Source: Methylobacter sp.
GTDB taxonomy: Bacteria > Pseudomonadota > Gammaproteobacteria > Methylococcales > Methylomonadaceae
NCBI GenBank assembly: GCA_030699385.1
Contig: JAUYMY010000057.1
Coordinates: 1-64,000, forward strand
Length of the DNA: 64,000 bases
Reading direction: 5' to 3'
Part shown: positions 26,660-36,520 of the stretch, in pieces
Position numbering within the stretch: the stretch's first letter is position 1
Layout of the letters: the number at the start of each line of letters is the position of its first letter
Position numbers and translations under genes: made by a program
Notes under the pieces: model-generated
The model's input: the letters and a program-made list of their open reading frames with translations, nothing else
Told to the model about the DNA's origin: nothing
Databases searched by the model: none

Positions 26660-27877
26660 ATGTCGGAAATCAATAAAGTTGTTTTGGCTTATTCTGGAGG
26701 TTTGGATACCTCTGTTATTCTTAAGTGGTTGCAGGATGTGTATGACTGCGAAGTGGTGACTTTTACTGCCGATTTGGGGCAGGGCGAAGAAGTCGAGCCA
26801 GCGCGCGCCAAAGCGCAGGCGATGGGCATTAAGGATATTTACATCGAAGACTTGCGCGAAGATTTTGCCCGCGATTATGTGTTCCCGATGTTCCGTGCCA
26901 ATACCATTTACGAAGGCGAATATTTGCTGGGCACCTCGATTGCGCGCCCGTTAATCGCCAAACGGCTGATTGAAATCGCCAATGAAACCGGCGCCAATGC
27001 CATTTCTCACGGCGCGACCGGCAAGGGTAATGACCAAGTGCGTTTTGAGTTGGGTGCTTACGCTTTGCGTCCCGATATTAAGGTTATTGCGCCTTGGCGG
27101 GAATGGGATTTGACCTCGCGCCAAACCTTGCTCGATTATGCCGAAAAACATAATATCCCGGTGGAAATGAAACAAGGCAAAACCTCGCCTTATTCGATGG
27201 ATGCCAATTTGCTGCATATTTCTTACGAAGGCCGCGTGTTGGAAAATCCTTGGTCTGAGCCGGAAGAGGCCATGTGGCGCTGGACGGTTTCGCCGGAAGC
27301 GGCACCCGATCAAGCTACTTATATCGAACTGACTTACCGTCAGGGCGATATTGTCGCCATTGATGACGTGCCGTGTTCACCGGCAACTGTGATGGAACAG
27401 TTGAACAAAATAGCAGGCGCTAACGGCATCGGCCGTTTGGACATCGTGGAAAACCGTTATGTCGGCATGAAATCACGCGGCTGTTACGAAACACCGGCCG
27501 GTACGGTGATGCTGAAAGCGCATCGGGCGATTGAATCGTTGACGCTGGATCGCGAAGTGGCGCATTTAAAGGATGAATTGATGCCGCGTTATGCGTCTTT
27601 GGTTTACAACGGCTACTGGTGGAGTCCTGAGCGGGAAATGATGCAAACCATGATTGATGCGTCTCAGGTCAATGTTAACGGTAAAGTCAGACTGAAGCTT
27701 TATAAAGGCAATGTGATTGTGGTCGGGCGCGCGTCCGATACCGACAGTCTGTTTGATGAAAGCATTGCGACCTTTGAAGACGATGCAGGTGCCTATAACC
27801 AAAAAGATGCCGAGGGTTTTATCAAGCTGAATGCGCTGAGAATGCGTATTGCGGCGGCAAAAAAGCAAAGTCGTTAA
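26660..27877 (+). CDS. argG: Argininosuccinate synthase
   Basis: ATP-dependent ligation of citrulline and aspartate in arginine synthesis. 405 residues from the ATG at 26660, giving the canonical start [19 protein letters not shown] (PP-loop SGGLDTS). [14 protein letters not shown] and [17 protein letters not shown] are conserved. The frame is open to 26606, but those extra residues are not family-like. A hairpin terminator follows. Confidence 0.97.
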   Translation: MSEINKVVLAYSGGLDTSVILKWLQDVYDCEVVTFTADLGQGEEVEPARAKAQAMGIKDIYIEDLREDFARDYVFPMFRANTIYEGEYLLGTSIARPLIAKRLIEIANETGANAISHGATGKGNDQVRFELGAYALRPDIKVIAPWREWDLTSRQTLLDYAEKHNIPVEMKQGKTSPYSMDANLLHISYEGRVLENPWSEPEEAMWRWTVSPEAAPDQATYIELTYRQGDIVAIDDVPCSPATVMEQLNKIAGANGIGRLDIVENRYVGMKSRGCYETPAGTVMLKAHRAIESLTLDREVAHLKDELMPRYASLVYNGYWWSPEREMMQTMIDASQVNVNGKVRLKLYKGNVIVVGRASDTDSLFDESIATFEDDAGAYNQKDAEGFIKLNALRMRIAAAKKQSR

Positions 27878-27886
27878 TGTTTGATG

Positions 27887-27942
27887 GCAGATAGTGTGCA
27901 TGATTTAATCACGCTATCTGCCCGTTTAACAGGGCTTTTTTG
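27887..27942 (+). terminator. Terminator region after argG
   Basis: A 12-bp imperfect stem, GCAGATAGTGTG with CACGCTATCTGC, is followed by CCGTTTAACAGGGC and a T-run. Confidence 0.7.
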
Positions 27943-28106
27943 GTTGCTGTATGGGTTCAAATAAAATGCAGGATTTAGCTGGTAAGCTTGTATAATCGCC
28001 AGCTAAATTTAAGAGTATCGAGAGAAAATAGCTTGTTACTTAAAAAATAATAATTCGGTCAGGATGGCTGGTTGCCATGGTTTTCTGATTTGAGAGGATA
28101 TGATTA

Positions 28107-28718
28107 ATGAGCGATAGAGATAAGACAAATTCAGTGGTGGAGCCTTTGCCGGTCAGCACCGTTACCGTGCTGCAAAACGTGTCGTCGCATCATGAATTAA
28201 TGAAAGCTAACCGGCTATTGCTGGCTGTCGTCTGCTGCTTGATGGGAGTGGTTTTAGTAGCCGGCTTGTTATGGGCGCCCAGCGATAATTTTATCAGTCG
28301 TACTAACAAATCGACCGCGACACAAGCCTATGCCGCTCAAATGAACCCGGTGTTGTCGGCAGAAGTTAACGCCTTAAAAGGGCAGTTGGTCGGTTTGGTT
28401 AGCGGCTCAATTGAAAGCAAATTAAACGCACTGGAAGAAAGCATTCGGATAGGTACGATGTCCAGCTCTATCGGCACCATAGAAGACTTGAAAAATGACC
28501 TTAAAGCCTTGCGCGCTTATTCAGAGCCGGTTAAAAACGAAGCGCCGGTTATTTCCAATGAGCAGTTAATGCAGGAAATGTCGCAGTTAAAGCGGCTGAT
28601 TTATGTCAGTTTGGCTTCTTGCGGATTGATGCTAGTGGCGGTGGCCGGTGTCTGGATTAAAAATCGCAACCGCTTGCCGTTTAAAGAAACTAAAGTCAGT
28701 TATTTGGGTAAAGATTAG
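28107..28718 (+). CDS. Hypothetical inner-membrane protein with two TM segments
   Basis: 203 residues, not recognised. A cytoplasmic N tail (about 34 residues) leads to TM1 at about 36-57 (LLLAVVCCLMGVVLVAGLLW). A roughly 100-residue periplasmic-side segment follows, with weak coiled-coil character, then TM2 at about 158-178 and a basic C tail. AGAGGATATGATTA precedes the ATG. Two-helix hairpins of this type often organise secretion or conjugal membrane complexes, but nothing here identifies one. Confidence 0.75.
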   Translation: MSDRDKTNSVVEPLPVSTVTVLQNVSSHHELMKANRLLLAVVCCLMGVVLVAGLLWAPSDNFISRTNKSTATQAYAAQMNPVLSAEVNALKGQLVGLVSGSIESKLNALEESIRIGTMSSSIGTIEDLKNDLKALRAYSEPVKNEAPVISNEQLMQEMSQLKRLIYVSLASCGLMLVAVAGVWIKNRNRLPFKETKVSYLGKD

Positions 28719-28747
28719 TGGGTTTTATAGCCAGATAATCGGCCATA

Positions 28748-28800
28748 AAAAAAGCCGCCCCGCCGATCAGTCTCAGACCGATTAGCGGGGCGGCTTTTTT
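28748..28800. terminator. Bidirectional terminator between convergent genes
   Basis: AAAAAAGCCGCCCCGC and GCGGGGCGGCTTTTTT flank a loop with an extra inner pairing. A-run and T-run on either side serve both the two-TM gene and cytochrome c. Confidence 0.9.
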
Positions 28801-28817
28801 ATGTTAGCTGATGTAGC

Positions 28818-29156
28818 TTAGCTGCCACCCAGATATTTGTACAAAGCGTCAACAGCTTGATCTTCGCCGTATCCTGCCTTAACAACCGCTGGGTTTTTCA
28901 TGATTTCAGCGATGGCTTTTGGCATTCCGCCTTTGCCTTCTTTCAGAACATTTTCAAATTTACCACGGTCTAATTGACCCGCTTTAATTAAAGCCGTTAA
29001 TTGTGGGTTTGAAGCGATGTCGTGGCAAGTGCCGCAACCGCGACCGAAAGCGCGTTCGTAAATCTTTTTACCGACATCACTTGCTTCGTCGGCAAACACT
29101 TGTCCACTTAAAGTAATTAAAGCAATACCTGCTAAGGTGGCTAATGTTTTTTTCAT
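28818..29156 (-). CDS. Monohaem c-type cytochrome, periplasmic
   Basis: 112 residues: signal peptide to about residue 22 (ALITLSGQVFADE), then a single haem site CGTCH with a distal Met candidate in GGMPKAIAE. Small class I cytochromes like this act as electron carriers. Partner unknown. AGGAGAG precedes the ATG. Monocistronic. Confidence 0.88.
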   Translation of the reverse strand: MKKTLATLAGIALITLSGQVFADEASDVGKKIYERAFGRGCGTCHDIASNPQLTALIKAGQLDRGKFENVLKEGKGGMPKAIAEIMKNPAVVKAGYGEDQAVDALYKYLGGS

Positions 29157-29355
29157 ATTATTCTCTCCTCTGGTGATAAAAAAAGAACCGTTGTTTTTTC
29201 GTACATATTGAGAAACAACAGTTCGATTAAAAGTAAAACCCCGAAATCATAGGTAATTTGGCGCTAAAATTCAATTGTTTTATTAATTTATTTGCGACGG
29301 TGGTCATTATCAATAATCACCGTGAATAATAACTGAATCGTTTGCCGGTCAAAAA

Positions 29356-30750
29356 CTAAGCTAATGGACTCGGCTGAAACCAGCTTAATTTGTCATGCAA
29401 CGAGACTACGGTGCCGATAATGACCAGGGTAGGGGGCTTGATGTCTTGCTCGGCGACTTTGTTCGGTAAGGTTTCCAGGGTGCCGGTCACCACTTTTTGG
29501 TTCGATGTGGTGCCTTGTTGCACAATCGCGGCGGGCAAATCTTTGGGGCTGCCGTGGGCAATCAGCGCCTGGCAGATTTTTTCCAGTCCAACCAGACCCA
29601 TATAAATGACGATGGTTTGATTAGGCGCGGCAAGCTGCGCCCAGTTCAGGTTGATGGAATCGTCTTTCAGATGGCCGGTAACAAAAGTGCAGGATTGGGC
29701 ATGATCGCGATGCGTCAACGGGATACCCGCATAAGTGGCGCAGCCGGATGCCGCAGTAATGCCGGGCACGACTTGGAATGGAATACCTTGCTGCATCAGG
29801 GTTTCAATTTCTTCGCCGCCGCGCCCGAAGATGAACGGATCGCCGCCTTTCAAGCGCACTACCCGCTTGCCTGCTTTCGCCAAATCAGCGAGCAATAGGT
29901 TAATGGCTTCCTGTGGCAGCGCGTGGCATTGGCGCTGCTTGCCGACATAGATTTTTTCCGCATCCCGGCGCGCCAAATCCAAAATTTCCGCCGACACCAG
30001 TCGGTCGTAAACTACCACATCAGCCTGTTGCATTAAGCGCAAGGCGCGGAAAGTCAATAAATCCGGCGCGCCGGGGCCGGCGCCGATCAAATAAACCTCG
30101 CCAACATGGGAGCCCTGTTTTTGTTCCAGTAGGCTTTGTTCCAGCTGTAATTGGGCTTCTTGCTCGCGGCCGGAAAAAACCAGTTCGGCGACCGCGCCTT
30201 GGAACGCGTTTTCCCAAAAAATGCGGCGCTGGGCGGGTTCTGTAATATGTTGTTTCACCTTATCCCTGAAGCTGTCGGCCAGTCCTGCGAGGCGGCCGTA
30301 CGCGGGAGAAATCACGGTCTCGATTTTTGCCCTGAGCAAACGTGCCAATACCGGCGCAGCGCCGCCTGAGGAGACTGCCGCAACAATCGGCGAACGGTCG
30401 ATAATGGCCGGAAAAATGAAGCTGCACAGTTTGGGGTTATCCACCACATTAACCGGAATGTTGCGTTCCGTGGCGGTTTGGGCAACCAGCTGATTGGTTT
30501 CTTCGTTATCGGTCGCCGAAACCACCAACCTGAATTCGGTGAGATCGGCCGGATCGAAACGCTTTTCTAATAGCGTTAAGTTGTGTGTTGTTTGCAGGCT
30601 GGCTACAGCGTGGCCGATTTCGCTGGCAATCACGGTGATTTTTGCCCCGGCTCGCGCCAGCAAATCAATTTTTCGGGCGGCGATTTCGCCGGCGCCAACA
30701 ACCAGGCAGGGCTGGTCTTTAAGTTTTAAAAAGACTGGGAAATAATCCAT
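29356..30750 (-). CDS. cysG: Siroheme synthase (uroporphyrinogen-III methyltransferase / dehydrogenase / ferrochelatase)
   Basis: Trifunctional CysG, making siroheme for the reductase at 18977-20629. Residues 1-210 are the dehydrogenase-chelatase module ([29 protein letters not shown]). Residues 215-464 are the SAM-dependent methyltransferase ([51 protein letters not shown]). The frame is open to 30807, but the ATG at 30750 gives the family start. Confidence 0.95.
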   Translation of the reverse strand: MDYFPVFLKLKDQPCLVVGAGEIAARKIDLLARAGAKITVIASEIGHAVASLQTTHNLTLLEKRFDPADLTEFRLVVSATDNEETNQLVAQTATERNIPVNVVDNPKLCSFIFPAIIDRSPIVAAVSSGGAAPVLARLLRAKIETVISPAYGRLAGLADSFRDKVKQHITEPAQRRIFWENAFQGAVAELVFSGREQEAQLQLEQSLLEQKQGSHVGEVYLIGAGPGAPDLLTFRALRLMQQADVVVYDRLVSAEILDLARRDAEKIYVGKQRQCHALPQEAINLLLADLAKAGKRVVRLKGGDPFIFGRGGEEIETLMQQGIPFQVVPGITAASGCATYAGIPLTHRDHAQSCTFVTGHLKDDSINLNWAQLAAPNQTIVIYMGLVGLEKICQALIAHGSPKDLPAAIVQQGTTSNQKVVTGTLETLPNKVAEQDIKPPTLVIIGTVVSLHDKLSWFQPSPLA

Positions 30751-30828
30751 TACGTTACGGTGATTTTTGGATTTAAAAGAGGGTGGTATTATAAGCGTAC
30801 CCCACATCGTTGAGAAAACTTAAAAGCC

Positions 30829-31059
30829 ATGATTGAATTTAACTTAGAAGTCGATGCCAGCGGATTACATTGCCCCTTACCCTTGTTGCGCCTGAAAAAA
30901 GCCCTGATGGGCATGAGCAGCGGAGACATTGTTAAAGTGATTGCAACCGATCCTGCCGCACATTTGGATTTTGGCGTTTATGCCGACCAGACTGGACATC
31001 AAATTATTGAATTGATAAAAGAATCCGGTGCGCAGATTTTTTATTTTAAGAAGAAATAG
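30829..31059 (+). CDS. tusA: TusA-family sulfur carrier
   Basis: 76 residues: beta-alpha fold with the sulfur-accepting cysteine in GLHCPLPLLRLKKAL (Cys15). It carries persulfide sulfur for tRNA thiolation or cofactor synthesis. It is divergent from cysG with a 78-nt gap between the chosen starts. Confidence 0.9.
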   Translation: MIEFNLEVDASGLHCPLPLLRLKKALMGMSSGDIVKVIATDPAAHLDFGVYADQTGHQIIELIKESGAQIFYFKKK

Positions 31060-31095
31060 TTACGTCTGGTTAATGATGAGTAATTAAAAAGCAAA

Positions 31096-31153
31096 GTCTA
31101 CGAAAAGCACGAAAGGCACGAAAATTTCGTGTTTTTTCGTGCCTTCCGTGGAC
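31096..31153. repeat. Palindromic repeat B, copy 2
   Basis: GTCTACGAAAAGCACG to CGTGCCTTCCGTGGAC, related to copy 1 at 18467-18522. It sits between the convergent 3' ends of tusA and the anion permease and may act as a hairpin terminator for both. Confidence 0.7.
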
Positions 31154-31212
31154 AATTTCTTGTGACTGCATCTCAATACCCCGTTTATTTAGTGCCCGAG
31201 CAGTTGTGATAT

Positions 31213-32457
31213 TTATGGGTTAATGCCATAGAAAAGCCACAGCCAATAGATTAACAGATTGATAAATCCTAACGGAATGCCAATTCTGGCAAATTCAAAA
31301 AAACCGAGCGTGGCTTGATGCTTTTCGGCATGTTGAATAATGATTACATTACTGGCCGCGCCCAAAATTAGCAGGTTGCCGGCAATCGTGCTGCCCGCTG
31401 CCAGTGCCATTAACGCTTCGTTGCTGGGATTGGTCAGCATTGGCAAATACAGCGCGACCAGCGGCACATTGGAAATCAACTGACTGAGCGAGGCGCTAAG
31501 CAGCATGATGGCCGGGATGCTGGTCAGGTCTATCTGCCAAGTAGCGACCTGTTGCTGCATAAAGCCGGTTTGCCAGACGCTGGACATTAACACAAACATC
31601 GCTGCAAAAAACAGCAAGGTCGACCAGTCCAGGCTTTTTAATACGCGCAGCCGGGCCGAGCTGAACAAGATTGGCGGTAACGCGGCAATCAGGGCGATAT
31701 GGCTTAATTCAAGTCGCAGTGGGCTGTGCAGTGCGGTTAAGGTAATCTTAACGGCGATTAGCCCGACCAGCAAAATCAAGGAAAGGCGCGCCAGTTTGGC
31801 CAGTTTTTTATCCAACAGCTCGACCGGGTTATGGGTCAGCGGCATCGCGGCGATAAATTGTTGCCGATAAACCAAGCGTAAAATCAGGTAAGTAACCACC
31901 AGATTAATCAGCGTGGGAATGGCGAGCGCCTTTAAAAACACGGCAAAAGGTTCGGCTAGGCCGCCTTGGCTGGCAATAAGGAAATTCTGGGGATTGCCGA
32001 TAGGGCTCATTACACTGCCGATGGTAATGGCGTAAGCCAGCGTTAATAGCAGCAGCGTCGTATTAATGTTATGTTCGCGAGCCAAACGTAACACTAAAGG
32101 TGTGCCGATGATGGCGAGGGTGTCGTTCATCAGCAGCGCTGAACTTAACGCCGCGCCGAATAAAATGCCGCACATCAGTTGCGCTACTGAGGTCATCCGG
32201 TTAAATAAATGATAGGCGAGAGCGTACAGATAGCCGCTGGCAACCAGCGCTTGGCCGATGACAAACATGCCGAACAAAAACAGCATGACATTGATGTCGA
32301 TGGCCTTGAGTGCATCAAGCGCGCTAATTTCCCCGCTAGCCAGCACGATCAGCGCGCCGCCGGTCATTGATTGCCAAATTTTGATATTAAAGCGGCCGAT
32401 TTTACGGACGGCGATTAATATAAATACCGCAATCAGCGTGAGTATCGATAGGTTCAT
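31213..32457 (-). CDS. SLC13/ArsB-type anion permease
   Basis: 414 residues with about 11 membrane segments. MFGMFVIGQALVASGYL-like blocks, SAALLMNDTLAIIGTPLVL and SVMSPIGNPQNFLIAS are the paired re-entrant signatures of the ion transporter superfamily. The family carries sulfate, dicarboxylates, arsenite or Na+. The substrate here is not predictable, though sulfate would fit the nearby siroheme and TusA genes. Confidence 0.82.
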   Translation of the reverse strand: MNLSILTLIAVFILIAVRKIGRFNIKIWQSMTGGALIVLASGEISALDALKAIDINVMLFLFGMFVIGQALVASGYLYALAYHLFNRMTSVAQLMCGILFGAALSSALLMNDTLAIIGTPLVLRLAREHNINTTLLLLTLAYAITIGSVMSPIGNPQNFLIASQGGLAEPFAVFLKALAIPTLINLVVTYLILRLVYRQQFIAAMPLTHNPVELLDKKLAKLARLSLILLVGLIAVKITLTALHSPLRLELSHIALIAALPPILFSSARLRVLKSLDWSTLLFFAAMFVLMSSVWQTGFMQQQVATWQIDLTSIPAIMLLSASLSQLISNVPLVALYLPMLTNPSNEALMALAAGSTIAGNLLILGAASNVIIIQHAEKHQATLGFFEFARIGIPLGFINLLIYWLWLFYGINP

Positions 32458-32637
32458 GGTGTTCCTGAGAAGGGATAGATAGGTGCTGTTTTTTAACTAA
32501 TTGTCCAACAGTTCACACATTCAGCGGTAGAGTCGTGTGTTTGTCAGAAATAATTAAGAATAATTTAAGGTTAAATGGTGAGAATGCCGGTTCAGTATTT
32601 CTACGTACTTTAAGCATGAAGGCGAGCACAATCAATT

Positions 32638-33396
32638 ATGAATGAAAATGGCATTATTTCATCACGACGCAATTTTCTAAAAAATATGGCTTACGGCTCC
32701 TTGTTGATGGTGGGAGGGCTTGACATTGCAAGCGCTAAAGCTAGAGCCAAACAGGTAGTTTCACATAAGGTTTCACACAAAAAAGTAGAAGTAGCACATA
32801 CGCTGAGCCATCAGGCACGCGTCCATGACACGCTGCATAAGCATCTGGCGGCTTCATCACATAAAGCAGCCATTGCGCCTGTACACGCACGCGCACAGAC
32901 CTCCTCACCTAAAATAATCCATAACGCGCTGTTTGATAATTCAGTCTCGCATAAAGTGCTGGCTCTGCATAATATGCATACGGGCGATCAGCTGAAGCTG
33001 ACCTATTTTGAAGAAGGGCGTTATATCAAAGATGCGCTGCACGAAATTAATCATTTATTTCGCGATTACCATGACGGCAGCATTCACCCTATTGATCCGG
33101 CATTGCTAGATCAACTGCATGAACTAAAGCATGTGCTTGAAGTCAGAAAGCCTTTTAATATTGTCTCTGCTTATCGGTCACCGGCTACTAATGCCGATTT
33201 ACGCAAACACAGCGATGGCGTCGCCAAAAACAGTCTGCACATGGAAGGTCGAGCGATTGATATACGTATTGAAGGTGTAGATACCCGAAGGATTAGAAAC
33301 GCGGCACTGGCGATGCAGCGTGGCGGCGTCGGTTATTATGGCCGATCCAATTTTGTGCATTTGGATACCGGTAGCGTCAGAACCTGGGGCGGTTAA
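32638..33396 (+). CDS. TAT-exported DUF882/M15-type murein peptidase (YcbK-like)
   Basis: 252 residues. Twin-arginine signal SSRRNFLKNMAYGSLLMVGG (R10-R11). A low-complexity His/Ala/Lys-rich segment covers about residues 38-110 and holds many histidines. The peptidase domain is at about 135-252, with FNIVSAYRSPATNADLRKHS and SLHMEGRAIDIRI, which supply the zinc ligands. It probably trims peptidoglycan. The His-rich linker is longer than in YcbK and could bind metal. Confidence 0.85.
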   Translation: MNENGIISSRRNFLKNMAYGSLLMVGGLDIASAKARAKQVVSHKVSHKKVEVAHTLSHQARVHDTLHKHLAASSHKAAIAPVHARAQTSSPKIIHNALFDNSVSHKVLALHNMHTGDQLKLTYFEEGRYIKDALHEINHLFRDYHDGSIHPIDPALLDQLHELKHVLEVRKPFNIVSAYRSPATNADLRKHSDGVAKNSLHMEGRAIDIRIEGVDTRRIRNAALAMQRGGVGYYGRSNFVHLDTGSVRTWGG

Positions 33397-33839
33397 ATCG
33401 TTAAGGCGGCGTATGAAAAGATCCTGCTATTTATAGTGCAGAATTGCCGGGTGACTTTTTCAGGGATCAGGCGGCGGAAAATTCAAAGCTTGAGCATCCA
33501 GTAAAAGAACGTAAGCGTCGCCCTAAATCATTGGGGACATCAAGAGTCATTTGAATGTCTGCATTTTTGTAACTACTCAGCACAACCAAAACAAAAATTG
33601 CCAAATTTTAAGGTTGCTGCTCACATCTAATAAAACTGTGTTATTTAACGCAGTTTTATTAAGTCATATCACACACATTTCAAAAAAACTGCCGCTGTTT
33701 TGCCGGAAGTCTAGTGTTGGCCGCATTTTTATTGTTGGCATGTTACATGCTTTAATTATTGGCTATGGGTCTCTCTTTTTTGAAACATCCATTAAGAAAA
33801 TTAACTAATTACAATAATAAATGTCCTAAGGAGGACTGA
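33397..33839. other. 443-nt gap before the secreted-protein genes
   Basis: Contains a stop-bounded open frame ending at about 33553 without a usable start. It also has an orphan repeat-A end (TGTAACTACTCAGC, 33568-33581), a 33627-33660 inverted repeat (TAATAAAACTG with CAGTTTTATTA) and the leader of the next gene, with AAGGAGG at 33829-33835. The ORF at 33551-33808 starts inside the repeat and is not credible. Confidence 0.5.
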
Positions 33840-34745
33840 ATGTCACCATCAATTACTACTAAAAAATTGGCGCTATTTTCATTAACCGGCGTTGCGCTGG
33901 CTGTGGCCAGTCAAGGCGCTGTTGCGCATACTCGGTTTGAAACGAATACTGTTGTTGAGGGGACTAAGGTTCATAACCAAGTCAATGTCGGGCATGGTTG
34001 CCCCCCTGCTACTGCCAGAAAGAGCTCCATGGGCACTACGGTTATATTTCCAAATGCGGTTAGTTTTAGCCCTGTTATTGGTATAGATTCGGGTGCAGGT
34101 AAGGTTTATACGACGACTGCAGCGGCGGATTATTATTCACCATTGTTTGGTATCGGTACGTTGATGCGTGTAGGTGGACCGTGGGAGTTGACTGATAATA
34201 AGGTTGATGAAAAAGGTAATAAAGATGGTTTCTGGGCAGGCGGAAAAGCCTATGATCAAACTATTTCAACAGCCATTGGTGTTGAATTTTATTCGGCGGC
34301 TGTGACCATTAAGCCGGAATCATGCGCCCGTTCAGTCACATTTTATGCGGCAATCGCCGATTTTTGCTCGATTGACGTACCTGGCGCGACGGCTAAGGAT
34401 GAGGAAGTTTTGTATTGGTCGCCAATTCCTAATTTTGAAGGTGTACCTGGACAGCCTTTTGGCGCGCCGACTGCCGATGAGGCTCGTAAAATCCCGGCAG
34501 GGCCTAGTTATTCCAATTATGATGGCTATGCTGACGCCGCTCACACCATTGCAGGCGATGGCTGGGGTTCACCGGCTACGTTGAAAGTGACTAGAAATTT
34601 GACAAAGAATCCACTACCGGCGGGTTGCACAGGCAATGGCGGTGCGGGTGATGATGTTCATGTTTATCCTTCGGCTGAACAAATTAACAAAGAAATACCT
34701 ATTTGGTCGAATCCTAACCAAACCGGAAATGTTTATTGGCAGTAA
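33840..34745 (+). CDS. Secreted protein with YcnI-like (DUF1775) copper-binding-type N terminus
   Basis: 301 residues. The signal peptide ends AVASQGAVA, so the mature chain would start with His30. The following HTRFE and, about 25 residues on, VGHGC recall YcnI domains, where the N-terminal histidine binds copper. The remainder (about 90-301) is not recognised. It has several cysteines (SCARS, FCSID, GCTGN) and Trp-rich ends. Strong AAGGAGG site. It heads a run of small secreted and redox genes up to apbE. The YcnI link is by eye only. Confidence 0.6.
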   Translation: MSPSITTKKLALFSLTGVALAVASQGAVAHTRFETNTVVEGTKVHNQVNVGHGCPPATARKSSMGTTVIFPNAVSFSPVIGIDSGAGKVYTTTAAADYYSPLFGIGTLMRVGGPWELTDNKVDEKGNKDGFWAGGKAYDQTISTAIGVEFYSAAVTIKPESCARSVTFYAAIADFCSIDVPGATAKDEEVLYWSPIPNFEGVPGQPFGAPTADEARKIPAGPSYSNYDGYADAAHTIAGDGWGSPATLKVTRNLTKNPLPAGCTGNGGAGDDVHVYPSAEQINKEIPIWSNPNQTGNVYWQ

Positions 34746-34978
34746 TGTTTTAGGGTAGCTGTTTGTCGCGAACAGGTTAGCCTTCAATGTCAGCTCCCGG
34801 CAATAGCGGGGCGCTGATGTTGTTTTTGGTTGATTAGCTTCACTTCCGGTTTGCCAGTCCAACAAATAAAAAGTACGATTGCCATTTTTCCATTATCCAA
34901 ACAAGGCTAGCCGTTCAAAGAACGTGGCAGCACTGTTTGTCATTCATTTCCGCTAGCATTAGCGGCACGAGGAACATT

Positions 34979-35422
34979 ATGAGCATTGCATCTTTAAAAA
35001 AAGCGTTTATAGCAGCATCTATTTTGGCCGCTGCAGTTCCGGGTATTGCACAGGCGCATGGCGGCGGCGGCGCGATTGATCCTAATGGCGATAACGCCAG
35101 CGCAACTATTCTTGCGGGAGTTAATTGCTCCGGTGGCACCGATTTTCTTGTCGCTCAGGTTAGAGACGATTCCGGCTTTGTTCCGGGCTTGTTGCTCAGT
35201 CTTCATCTTCAAAAAGGTCAACAAATGACCTCGGTAACGGATACCGTTTCCGGTGATAATTTTGCTAGTGCCGAAGCGCATTTAGCAGGCGGTGATGGGC
35301 ATTATTATATGTCGCTGACTAAGACCGCTGCGGGTGCCCGAAATTTTGATGTAACTTGGCATTGCATGAATAACAATGGCGATCATACCGACACCGAGAT
35401 CGGTGTTTATCAAGTTCAGTAA
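34979..35422 (+). CDS. Small secreted protein, His-first, unknown family
   Basis: 147 residues. The signal peptide ends GIAQA, and the mature start HGGGGAIDPNG again exposes a leading histidine. There are two cysteines (VNCSGG, WHCMNN), which could form a disulfide. Hydrophobic beta-strand pattern. GAGG 6 nt before the ATG at 34979. It lies between the YcnI-like gene and the thioredoxin, so a role in periplasmic metal or redox handling is suspected. Confidence 0.65.
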   Translation: MSIASLKKAFIAASILAAAVPGIAQAHGGGGAIDPNGDNASATILAGVNCSGGTDFLVAQVRDDSGFVPGLLLSLHLQKGQQMTSVTDTVSGDNFASAEAHLAGGDGHYYMSLTKTAAGARNFDVTWHCMNNNGDHTDTEIGVYQVQ

Positions 35423-35479
35423 TTATCGCCGGTGGCTACGCTAGTAGCCGATGCGGTTTATCCAAACAAAGCGCTATCA

Positions 35480-36022
35480 ATGAATCAACGACTCTTAGTT
35501 CTACTTTGCGCCGCTCTGGCGCTTATTCCTCTGCATACGGCTGTTGCCGCCGAAATAGGCAGCCAAGCGCCGGATTGCGCACTCACTTCAATTAGCGATG
35601 CCCAGCACCATGATTTGCAACAATTTCGCGGCAAAGTGGTTTATGTTGATTTTTGGGCGTCCTGGTGTCCGCCCTGTGCAAAATCTTTTCCGTTTTTGAA
35701 TAAGCTGGAACGCGATTTTAAGGCGGATGGCTTGCAAGTGATCGGCGTTAATTTGGATCAGACCCCCGAAGATGCCACGGTTTTTTTAACGGAATATCCG
35801 GCTGATTTTACCGTGACAGCCGATGCCGATCAGCAGTGTGCAACGAAATTTGAGGTCAAGGCAATGCCTTCTTCTTATTTGATTGATCGTAAAGGCGTCA
35901 TTCGTCATATCCATTTGGGTTTTCGCGATGGTGCCGCCGAGGAGCTTCGGCTTGCTGTCGAGCAGTTATTGGCAGAAGCGCCCGAACTTGCAAGCAGCGG
36001 TGAGTCGGTTACGCAGCCTTGA
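35480..36022 (+). CDS. TlpA-like periplasmic thioredoxin
   Basis: 180 residues from the ATG at 35480. Signal peptide LLVLLCAALALIPLHTAVAA. The redox site is WASWCPPCAKSFPFL, with the cis-proline in AMPSSYLIDRKG. Proteins like this reduce cytochrome or metal-site thiols. In related genomes a TlpA protein stands directly before DUF4266, DUF3570 and ApbE, as here. Confidence 0.88.
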   Translation: MNQRLLVLLCAALALIPLHTAVAAEIGSQAPDCALTSISDAQHHDLQQFRGKVVYVDFWASWCPPCAKSFPFLNKLERDFKADGLQVIGVNLDQTPEDATVFLTEYPADFTVTADADQQCATKFEVKAMPSSYLIDRKGVIRHIHLGFRDGAAEELRLAVEQLLAEAPELASSGESVTQP

Positions 36023-36072
36023 TGATGTCTTTACACTCCTTCGCTCTAGCTTCATCTTTATACATAAGTTAT

Positions 36073-36130
36073 GGGAGCGGCCACCCGGTCGCGAACAGCG
36101 CACGATTGTTCGCGGCCGGTGACCGCTCCC
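36073..36130. repeat. 25-bp imperfect inverted repeat in the TlpA-DUF4266 gap
   Basis: GGGAGCGGCCACCCGGTCGC and its complement ending GACCGCTCCC enclose a short loop. A degenerate CCCACGCTGGAACCTGGGAACG hairpin (36150-36176) and a repeat-D fragment (36176-36200) follow. Confidence 0.65.
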
Positions 36131-36304
36131 ACAACTTTTATCGATGTCATCGTCCCACGCTGGAACCTGGGAACGATTTAAAAACCTGAAAGTTCTAACT
36201 AACTGGCAACACTTTGAACAGGTGGGCTGTTGTAGAGCGTCCATAATGATCAGCGCCGAAATGTGCGAACAATATATGAAAGCAACTTTAATGAGAACCC
36301 GCCA

Positions 36305-36520
36305 ATGAAGGCAATACAACACGGGCTGTTACTGGCTTTGTGCGTTTGTGTGTCGGCTTGTTCGCCGGTCGCGCCGTGGCAGCGGGGGAAATTGGCCAAG
36401 CCGCAGATGGCTTTAGACGCTTACCCGTTACAAAGCACTTTTAAGGGACATATTTACGGTAGCCGGGAAGCGGCAGCCGGTGGTGGTGCCGCTGGCGGGG
36501 GTGGTTGTGGCTGTTATTAA
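36305..36520 (+). CDS. DUF4266 lipoprotein-like small protein
   Basis: 71 residues. Lipoprotein signal with CVCVSACSP, lipobox cysteine about residue 19. The core has PWQRGKLAKPQMALD and the Gly-rich tail ends GGGGCGCY. This is the DUF4266 pattern. The family is found with DUF3570 and ApbE. It overlaps the DUF3570 reading frame at its 3' end, so translation is probably coupled. Confidence 0.85.
   Translation: MKAIQHGLLLALCVCVSACSPVAPWQRGKLAKPQMALDAYPLQSTFKGHIYGSREAAAGGGAAGGGGCGCY

Noticed and set aside
33400-33553. Stop-bounded frame ending in a Lys/Arg-rich stretch
   Set aside because: No start codon or homology seen. It could be the tail of a decayed gene, but the support is too thin to list it as one.
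33551-33808. 85-residue open frame before the YcnI-like gene
   Set aside because: It starts inside an orphan repeat end, has low-complexity composition and no ribosome site. Probably a non-coding leader.
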